The notes beneath the pieces are model-generated. The model was not told where the DNA came from. It ran no database searches and was given only the letters and a program-made list of their open reading frames with translations. The position numbers and the translations under genes were made by a program. DNA of 64,000 nt from Chamaelirium japonicum (Eukaryota; Streptophyta; Magnoliopsida; Liliales; Melanthiaceae), in the NCBI GenBank assembly GCA_947650365.1, contig OX393554.1, positions 34,560,484 to 34,624,483 of the forward strand. The letters run 5' to 3'. The first letter of the stretch is position 1; each line of letters starts with the position of its first letter. Of this stretch, positions 55,049 to 64,000 are shown piece by piece.

Positions 55049-55606
55049 TTACTTATGACATAACATCTAAATATCACTAATGTTATAACTCAATCTTATA
55101 TGTCACTAGTGATATAACTTCTATATGTAATTGGGGATATAGGTTCTATTATGTCATCGATGACATACCTTCTTTTATATTACTGATAACATAGCTTCTA
55201 TATGTCACTATTGACATAGCACAAGTTTATATATCACTGGTGACATAGCTTCTATATGTCACTAGTGATATAGCTTCTATTATATCACTGATAGCATAAC
55301 TTTAATTATGTCACTAATAATATAGCTTTTATTATATCATTGATGATATAACTTCTTTATTTCCCTAGTGATATAGCTCAAGCTCATATATTACTGGTGA
55401 TAAAACTTTTATATATCACTGATGATATAGCTTCTATTATGTCACTGAGGATATAACTTCTATACATCACTGGTGATATAGCTTCTATTATGTCACTAAT
55501 GACATGGCTTCTATTATATCGTAAATGATATAAATTCATATGTGACTAATGTTATATCTAATGCTTATATATTACTATTGGTATAACTTCTATATACCAC
55601 TAGTGA
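55049..55606 (+). repeat. Patch of 26-bp tandem repeats inside the satellite
   Basis: The unit TCACTAGTGATATAGCTTCT-ATTATG repeats about 20 times, many units exactly 26 bp apart, and interrupts the 160-bp satellite. The core TATCACTAGTGATA is a perfect palindrome. The right edge passes smoothly into satellite at GTGACTTTAACACCCGCATA, which suggests that the patch grew from, or recombined at, a GTGA-containing site in a monomer. Confidence 0.85.
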
Positions 55607-58600
55607 CTTTAACACCCGCATATATGCATCAAAATATAAAGAGTACAATAGCTGGAGGGGTCCTACTATTATAGGTTTCTTATTTATATAACAGATTATC
55701 AGAGGAATCCAAGTGTACCCCCTAGACTATATCATAGGGATACATCTAGGTGTTATGGAAGTGACTTTAACACCCGTATTATGTAGCAAAAATATAAAGA
55801 GTCTCATAGCTATAAGGGGTCCCACTATTATAAGATCCTTATTTATGAGATGAGTCCAAATGTACACTCCTTCTCCCCCCCCCCCCCCCCCCCCGCGACT
55901 AAATCTAGGGGAGTACATCTATGTGTCAAAGGGGTGACTTCAACACCCACATGTGTATGACCAAAATATAAATTTCTATAGCTATAAGGGGTCTTATTAT
56001 TTTGGGATCTTAGTCATACACTAGTTTATGAAAGTAGCCAAATATACCCCCTTTCCTCTGACTACATCATGGGGATATATCTATATGTCAAAGGTGTGAC
56101 TTTAATACCCACATGTATGACCAAAATATAAAGAGTCTCAAAGCTATGAGGGATTTTACTATTGTGGGATCCTTATTCATGTAGAGGATTATGAAAGGAG
56201 TCCAAGTGTACCCCCTAGACTATATCGAGGGGGGTACATCTTTATATCAAAGGGGTGACTTTAACACCCATATGTGTAGACAAAATATAAATAGTCCTAT
56301 AACTAGAAGGGGTCTTACTTTATGGTATCCTTATTCATGTAGCAGATTATGAGGAGTTTAAATGTAACCACCCCTCAACTACATCATAGGGGATACATCT
56401 ATGTGTCAAATGGTGACTTTAACACCCGTTTATGTATGGCTAAAATATATATAGTCTCAGTGCTAAAAGAACCATACTATTGTGCGATCATTTTTTATAT
56501 GACAAATTATGAAAGGAGTCCAAGTATACCCCCTCCCCCCCGACTATATCATAGGGGGTATATCTATATATCAAATGGGTGACTTTTTTATCCTCATGTG
56601 TGTGACAAAAATATAAATAGTCCAAAAACGATAAGGGGTATCACTATTATAAGATCCTTATTCATATAGTAGATTATGATAGGAGTCTAAGTGTTCCTCC
56701 CCTCCTTCCCGACTAACTCATGGTGGGTATATCTATATGTCAAAGAAGTAACTTTAATACTTGTATGTGTGTGACTAAAATATAAATAGTTATATAGCTA
56801 GGTGGGGTCATATTATTATGGAATCCTTATTCATGTAGCATGTTATAAGAGAAATCCAAGTGTTCCCCCCAACTACAATATGGGGCGTATATCTATGTGG
56901 AAAGGGATGACATTAATATTCATATGTAAATAGCCAAGATATAAAGAGTCCTACAACTATGAGGGTCTTACTATTATGGTATCCTTATTCATATAGCAGA
57001 TTTTGATAAAAGTTCAAGTGTAACCCCCCCACTATATTATGGGGGTATATTTATGTATCAAAGGTGTGACTTTAACACACGCATGTGTGTACCCAAAATA
57101 TAAAGAGTCTAATAGCAAGGAGGGGTACTACTATTATGTGATATTAGTTATAAAGCAGTTTATTGAAGTAGACCAATATAACTTTTAACACTAATATATA
57201 TATATATAGCTAAAATATAAAGATTCTCATAGCTTTAAGGGGTCCCACTATTGTAGGATCCTTATTCAAGTAGCAGATTATAAGAGCAATCCAAGTATAC
57301 CCCCCACCCCGACTACATCATAGGGGCGTACATTTATATATCAAAGGGGTGACTTTAACACCCACATGTGTGTGTGGCTAAAATATAAATACTTATAGCT
57401 AGAAGGGGTCCTACTATAGTGAGATTCTTATTCATATAGCAAATTATAAGAATAATCCAATTATATCCCCCAACTATATCTTGGAGGGGTAACTTTAACA
57501 CTCACATGTGTGTGTCCAAAATATAAAAAATCCCATGACCAGGAGGGATCCCACTATTGTAGGATCATTATTCATGTACCAGATTATAAGAGAAGTCAAA
57601 TTATATCCCCCTTCCTCCGACTATATCATTGGGAGTATATCTATGTGTCAAAGGGGTGCCTTTAACAATCGCATATATATGTGTCAAAATATAAACAGTC
57701 TCATAGCAAGGAGGGGTCCTACTATTATGTTATCCTTATTCATATAGCATATTATAAGATGAATCCAAGTATACCCCTCCCCCCTCGACTACTTTACAGG
57801 GGTACAACTATATGTCAAAGGGGTGACTTTAACACCCGTATATATGTGGACAAATTATAAAGAGCCACATAGCTAGGGGGGGTCCCACTATGGTGGGATC
57901 CTTGTTCATATAGCAGATTATAAGAGGAGCCCAAGTTTACCCTACCCCCGCCTCTCGACTTTATCGAGGGGGTATATCTATATATATCAAAGGAGTGACT
58001 TTACCATACATATATGTGTAGCCAAAATAAAAATAGTCCCATAGCGAGAAGGATTCCCACTATTATGGGATCGTTATTCATATAGCAGATTATAAGGAGT
58101 CTAGGTATACCAACCCCGACTAACTCATGGAAGGTACATATTTGTGTCAAAAGGGTAAGTTTAACACTTGTATGTGTGTACCTAAAATATTCAGTTTTAT
58201 AGCTATAAGGGGTCCTACTATTTTGGATCTGTAATTATATAGTAGATTATTAGAAGAGTCTAAATATACCTCCCCTATATCATGGGGAGTATATCTATGT
58301 GTCAAATGGTGACTTTAATACTTACATCTATGTGGCCAAAATATAAAGAGTCACAAAACTAGGAGGGATCCCACTATTATGAGATCCTTATTCATATAGC
58401 AATTTATAAGAGAAATCTATGTGTACCTCGCCCCCCACCCACACGACTATATTATAAAAGGGGTATGTATATCTATGTTCAAAGCGTACTTTAATACCAG
58501 CATGTCAGTGGCTAAAATATAAACAGTCTTATAGCTATAAAGAGACCCACTATTATGGGATCCTTATTCATGTAACAGATTATAAAAGGAGTCCAAGTGT

Positions 58601-60949
58601 ACCAACCATTATATCTTGGGGTGGTTTATCTATGAGTCATAGGGGTGATAAATTTAACACCCGTATATATGCATGGCTAAAATATAAAGTCTCATAGCTA
58701 GAAGGGGTCCCACTATTATGAGATCCTTATTTATGTAGCAAATTATAATAGGAGTCCAAGTGTATCCCCCCAACTATATCTTGGGAGGGGTGACTTTAAC
58801 GCCTACATGTATGTCTCCAAAATACAAAAAGTCCTATTGCTAGAAGAGTCCTACTATTGTTGGATCCTTATTTATATAGCAAATTATAGGAGAAGTCCAA
58901 GTATACTTCTCCCCCCGACTATATCATAAGGGTCAGATCTAAGTGTCAAAGGGGTGATTTTGACACCCATATATGTGTGTTAAAATATATAGAGTCTCAT
59001 AGCAAGAATGGATCCTATTATTGTGTGATCCTTATTCATGTAGCAGATTTTGAGATATGTCCAAGTATACCCCCCCAACTATATCTTGGGGGGTATATCT
59101 ATATGTCAAAGGGGTGACTTTAATAGACGTATGTGTGTGGCCAAAATATAAAGATTCTCATAGCTATGAAGGGTCCCACTTTTGTAGGATCCTTATTTAT
59201 ATAGCAAATCATGAGAGGAGAACAAATGTAACCCTACCCCCGACTATATCAAGGGTGATACATCTATATGTCAAATGGGTGACTCGAACACCCACTTCTG
59301 TGTAGCAAAATATAAAAAGTATTATAGCTATGAGGGGTCCCACTATTATGCAATCATTATTTATATAACAGATTATGAGAGGAGTCCAAATAAACCCCCC
59401 TCCGACTATATCATGGGGGGATACAACTATGTATCAAAGAGGTGACTTTACCATCCGTGTGTGTATGGCCAAAATATGAATCATCTGATAGATATAAGGG
59501 GGTCCCAATATTATGGGATCCTTATTCATGTAGCAAATTATGATAGGATTCCAAGTATTCCCCCTCCCCCCCGCCCACGATCGATTATCTCATAGGGGAT
59601 ACATCTATATGTCAAAGGGGTGAGTTTATAGCTAGTATTGTCTTACAATTTTGGATCCTTATTCATATAGCAGATTATTATAGATGTCTAAGTATACCCC
59701 CCACATCATGAGAGGTATATCTATGTGTCAAAGGGTGAGTTCAACACCCGCATATATATGGCCAAGATATAAATAGTCTTATATAGCAGATTATGATAAG
59801 AGTTCAAGTATACACCGCCCCTGACTACAATATGGGGGTATATCTATATATAAAAGGAATGACTTTAACACCTATAAGTATATGGCTAAAATATAAAGAG
59901 TCTCATGGCTAGGAAGGGTCCCACTGTTATGTGATCCTTCTTCATATTGTAGTTTATGAGAAGAGTCCAAGTGTCCCCCTCGCCTGCCCAACTATATCAT
60001 AAAGAGGATATATCTATATGTCAAAGAATTAACTTTAACACAAGTATTTGTGTCGCCAAAATATAAAGAGTCTCATAGCTACAAGGGGTCCCACTATTGT
60101 GGAATCCTTATTCATATTGCAGATTATAAGAGGAGTCCAAGTGTCCCCTCTCCCTACCCCTACTTTATCATTAGGGGGGGTATATCTATGTGTCAAAGTG
60201 GTAACTTTAACACTCATATGTGTACGTTGCTAAAATATAGAGTCTCATAGCTAAGAGGGGTCCTACTATTGTGGTATTATTATTAATATACCAAATGATA
60301 AGAGGAGTCCAAGTAACTACCCTTGACTATATCTTGGGAATGACTTTAACACCCACATGCGTGTATCTAAAATATAAAAAGTCTCATATCAGGAGGGTCC
60401 TACTATTTTAGGATCCTTATTCATATAGCAAATTATGAGAGGAGTCCAAGTATACCCCCCCAACTACATAATGGGAGGTATATCTATATTAAAGAAGTGA
60501 CTATAACACATGTATATATGTATCAAAATATAAAGAGTCTCATAACTAGGAGAGGTACCACAATACTGAATTCCTTATTCATATAGCTGATTATGAGACA
60601 CCCCTCCCCTTTCTTACTGACTATATCATGTGGGATACAATTATATGTCAAATGGTTTACATTATCACCCGCATATGTATGGCTAACATACAAAGAGTCT
60701 AATAGATAGAAGAGGTCCCACTATTATGGTATCCTTATTCATGTCGCAGATTATAAGAGACGTCAAAGTGTACCCCCTTACTAATTTGAGGGGGGTACAT
60801 CTATGTATCAAAGGGGTGACTTTAACATCCGCATGTGTGTAGCCAAAATATAATGAGTCACATAACTAGAAAGGGTCCCACTATTATAGGATCCTTATTT
60901 TCATTGTTACAGATTATGAGAAGAGTTCAAGTTTACCCCCCCCCCCCCC

Positions 60950-62110
60950 CGACCATAATATGGGGGTACTTTTATATGTAAAAGTGGTAGCTTTAACACC
61001 CGTAGGTGTGTCACCAAAATATAAAGAACCTCATAATCTGGAGGAGGCCTACTATAATGGGACCTTTATTTATATTAAAAATTATAAGAGAAGTTCAAGG
61101 GTTCCCCTCTCGATTATATTATGGGGGGTACATCTTTGTGTGAAAGTTATAATTTAATATCCATATGTGTGGCTAAAATATAAAGTATCTCATAGCTAGA
61201 AGGGTCCCACTATAATGGGATCCGTAATACTATATCAGTTTATAAGAGTAGTCTAATTATAACCCCCCCTACCTGACTATATTATAGTGGGGTATATATA
61301 TGTATCAAATATGTGACTTTAACAATAGCATATATGTGGCCAAAAATAAAGAGTCTCATAGTTATGAAGGGTCCCACTACTGTAGGATTATTATTCAATA
61401 GTAGATTATGAAAGGAGACCAAGTTTACACCCCTAATAATAACATGGGGGTACATCTATGTGTAAAAGTTGTGACTTTTACACCCGTATGTGTGTGGCCA
61501 AAATATAAAGAGTCTCATAGTTTGGAGGGGTCCTACTATAATGGGATCCTTATTCATAGGGGGTTATATCTTTATGTGAAAGTTATGACTTTAACACCCG
61601 CATGTGTGTGGTAAAAATATAAAGTATCACATAGCTAGGAAGGGTCATACTATAATGGGATCCTTATTACAGTAGCAGTTTATAATAGTAGTTCAAATGT
61701 AACCCCCCTCCCCCTCCCCTACCTGACTATATTATGATGGGGTACATCTATGTGTCAAATGAGTGACTTTAATACCCGTATATATGTGGCCAAAATATAA
61801 AGAGTCCCATAGTCTTAAGGGGTCCTACTATAATAGGATCCATATTCATGTTACAGATTATGAAAGAAGTTCAAGTGTCCCCCCAACTATATTATGGGGG
61901 GTACATCTTTATGTGAAAGTTATGACCTTAACACTCGTATGTGTGTAGACAAAATATATAGTATCACATAGTTGGGAGGGGTCCCACTATAATGGGATCC
62001 TTATTACTGTAGCAATTTATGATAGTAGTCCAAATGTGACCCCTCCCCTCCCCCCCCCCCCCCCGCCCTACTACATTATGGTGGGGTACATCTATATGTC
62101 AAATAGGTGA
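60950..62110 (+). repeat. Local higher-order repeat of satellite monomer types
   Basis: Three recognisable monomer types recur in order. Type A has ATCTTTATGTGAAAGTTATG (61125, 61568, 61905). Type B has the TAGTAGTCYAAATGTAACCCC class, with CTACCTGACTATATTAT in its first two copies (61245, 61690, 62025). Type C has CATAGTTTGGAGGGGTCCTA or similar, with ACTATAATGGGA (61035, 61520, 61815). The period is about 330-440 bp. Some joins are shortened, so units are fused. Confidence 0.6.
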
Positions 62111-63131
62111 CTTTAACACTAGCATATGTGTTGTCAAGATATAAAAAATCCTATAGCTATAAGGGGCCCAATTATTATGGGATTATTATTCATATAGAGT
62201 CCAAGTATACCCCCCTAACTACATCATTGAGGGGGTATATCAATGTATCAAAGCGATAACTTTAATACCCGTATATATATGTGGCTAAAATATAAAATCC
62301 AATAGCTGGAAGGGGTTCCACTATTATGAGATCCTTATTCATATAGCAAATTATGATAGGGGTACAAGTTTATCCCCCTGACTATATCTTAGGGGAGACT
62401 TTAATATCCATGTGTGTGTGTCCAAAATATAAAAAGTCCCATATTTAGGAGGGCTTCCCCTATTCTGGAATACTTATTCATGTAGTAAATTATTAGAAGA
62501 GTCCAAGTGTATCTCCCCTTCTCAACTAAATCATTAAGATAGTTTTATGTGTCAAAGGGGTAACTTTAACTCCCGTACATCTATGTCAAAATATAAAGAA
62601 TCTCATACCTAAGTAGTGTCCTACTATTATGGGATCCTTATTAAAGTATCCCCCCTCCAACTACATCATGGGGGATACATCTATGTGTCTAAGGGTCACA
62701 TATGTGCGGCCAAAATATAAATAATCCTATAGTAATAAGGGATCCCACTATTATAGGATCATTATTCATATAGCTGATTATGAGAGAAGTCCAAGTGTAT
62801 CTCTTAAAATATTTCGAGAGGGTACACCTATGTGTCAATGAGGTGATTTCAACACCCACATATGTGTGACCAAAATATAAAGATACATAGCTAAAAGGGG
62901 TCCTATTATTATGGGATCCTTATTTATGTAGCAATTTATGAGAAGTCAAATTGTATCATCTCCAAACAACATCAAGGGGGTACATTTATGTGTCAAATAG
63001 GTAACTTTAACATTCATATATGTATGGCCAAAATATAAATATTATCATAGATAAAAAGGGTACTACTATTATGTGATCCTTATTCATATAGTAGATTATG
63101 AGATAAGTCCAAGTGAAACCCCCTACATTAT

Positions 63132-63339
<208 letters not shown>

Positions 63340-63380
63340 AGTGAGCTGTGAGCTGCCGGTTTAGAAAGTGATCTAAGTAT

Positions 63381-63499
63381 ATTTTGACCCCCCGTAGGAG
63401 ATTTTGAGTTTGATAATATTTGGTGAGGGTGTTCTATAGGGTAAGATGATCATTCTCACCAATTTTTATCAAATTCTAAAACTTCTAGGGGGGTCAAAT
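63381..63499. mobile_element. Fold-back inverted repeat 1, arms about 46 bp
   Basis: The arm 63381-63427 (TTTTGACCCCCCGTAGGAGA...TTTGGTGAG) pairs with 63455-63499 (CTCACCAATTTTTATCAAAT...TAGGGGGGTCAAAT). The right arm's wording (TCATTCTCACC...CAAATTCTAAAACTTCTA) is related to the right arm of the larger fold-back that follows. Confidence 0.7.
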
Positions 63500-63569
63500 G
63501 GTCGAAGCAAAATCTATCGTCGACAGTCACTGTTAAAATCTACAGATTTTGCCACAGAGTTAGACACAT

Positions 63570-63941
63570 ATCCAGAAACACGCTACTTTGCCACATAGTT
63601 AGACATGCATCATCCAAAATCCTAAATAGAGGTTTCAGAATTTGTTGTTTTTTTGTAAGGATGATCAACATCCCTTAGATAGCATATCTATAAAAAATCA
63701 GCACATTCTAAACCCTTTAGGTATATCAAATCTAAAGAGATTTATCGACCGTTAATTTTAACAGTTAAATTGAAAGGAATATTTTCTTAGTCTATAGGTT
63801 TTAGAATGCGCTGATTTTTTACTGATATGCTATCTAAGGCAAAGTTATCATCCTCACAAAAAATCAACAAATTCTAAAACCTCTATCTAGGGTTTTGGAG
63901 ATGCATGTCTAACCCTGTAGCAAAGCAGCGTGTTTCTGGAT
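63570..63941. mobile_element. Fold-back inverted repeat 2, arms about 150 bp
   Basis: The arm 63570-63720 begins ATCCAGAAACACGCTACTTT, contains TTAGACATGCATC and ends in AAAAAATCAGCACATTCTAA. The arm 63792-63941 is its reverse complement with scattered mismatches (TTAGAATGCGCTGATTTTTT ... GCAGCGTGTTTCTGGAT). The central spacer is about 70 bp. No coding capacity; MITE or fold-back type. It is flanked on the right by (TA)n. Confidence 0.8.
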
Positions 63942-63945
63942 CCCG

Positions 63946-63948
<3 letters not shown>

Positions 63949-64000
<52 letters not shown>
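63949..64000. repeat. (TA)n microsatellite at the window end
   Basis: A pure TA run continues past the window edge. TA-rich flanks on both sides of the fold-back region suggest insertion preference for TA repeats. Confidence 0.95.

Larger units (their letters stand above)
39780..63131 (+). repeat. Satellite array, monomer about 160 bp, roughly 145 copies, head to tail
   Basis: A consensus monomer reads in order GGATCCTTATTCATATAGCA, GATTATGAGAGGAGTCCAAG, TGTACCCCCCGACTACATCA, TGGGGGGTACATCTATGTGT, CAAAGGGGTGACTTTAACAC, CCGCATGTGTGTGGCCAAAA, TATAAAGAGTCCCATAGCTA, GGAGGGGTCCCACTATTGTG: eight blocks of 20, total 160 bp. Nearly all copies lie in the same orientation and differ widely (indels, 150-170 bp). 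Both edges are in the window. Each monomer holds two short dyads: C5-6...G5-6 around an 11-nt loop, and GTCCCAC...GTGGGA. The position (pericentromeric, knob or subtelomeric) cannot be told. Short frames arise because a monomer of 159 or 162 bp keeps phase. They are not genes. Confidence 0.95.

Noticed and set aside
39780-63131. Many short plus-strand frames with repeated words such as CVWPKYKESHS and ILIHIADYERSP
   Set aside because: They are translations of satellite monomers. A monomer near 159-162 bp keeps phase, so similar peptides recur. They are not genes.
39780-63131. Regular spaced repeats considered as a CRISPR-like array
   Set aside because: The repeat is 160 bp with no unique spacers, in a plant nuclear context. 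It is a satellite.

Overview
The window is nuclear DNA of a flowering plant. This is inferred from a spliced host gene of plant type, plant retroelement lineages (Ty3/Gypsy Tat, Ty1/Copia, plant L1), several MITE-like elements and a long AT-rich satellite. The species cannot be told. The very large introns, filled with nested repeats, point to a big, repeat-rich genome.

Host gene (2844-37346, + strand). Eight exons encode the C-terminal half of a chloroplast-type MATE transporter of the EDS5/DTX45-47 group. All junctions are GT-AG and phase 0. Together the exons give 253 codons plus a stop. The 5' half of the gene is upstream of the window. Two introns are greatly enlarged: 7.6 kb (3357-10932) and 23.2 kb (13793-37038).

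Repeats inside the gene. The 7.6-kb intron holds a broken Copia fossil on the minus strand. That fossil carries a 5'-truncated L1 LINE with a perfect 16-bp target duplication and probably a solo LTR. A 640-bp element with inverted ends lies further along. The 23.2-kb intron holds Copia LTR relics, a pair of direct repeats, and a 17-kb Tat-lineage Ty3/Gypsy element at 19572-36625. The Gypsy element lies on the minus strand, has LTRs of about 2.05-2.1 kb and is flanked by a perfect 5-bp target duplication (GCCTT). It also carries a long plus-strand (antisense) ORF resembling the plant mobile domain. A tRNA-derived SINE sits between this element and the next exon.

Downstream of the gene (37.35-39.78 kb) are a poly-C run, TA/GA microsatellites, a 172-bp MITE with target duplication and a fold-back inverted repeat.

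Satellite array (about 39.78-63.13 kb). A head-to-tail satellite with a monomer near 160 bp, roughly 145 copies, is wholly contained in the window. Each monomer carries two short dyads (a C-run/G-run hairpin and a GTCCCAC/GTGGGA hairpin). Shared monomer variants reveal a duplicated block of at least 2 kb offset by about 6.73 kb, a local multi-monomer higher-order pattern near 61-62 kb, a recurring short monomer type, and a patch of 26-bp repeats. The array ends in (TA)n(GT)n, followed by two related fold-back inverted repeats and a final (TA)n.

No rRNA, tRNA, CRISPR or bacterial-type operon was seen. Most open frames in the satellite, the GC-rich tract and the LTRs are by-products of composition or repetition.
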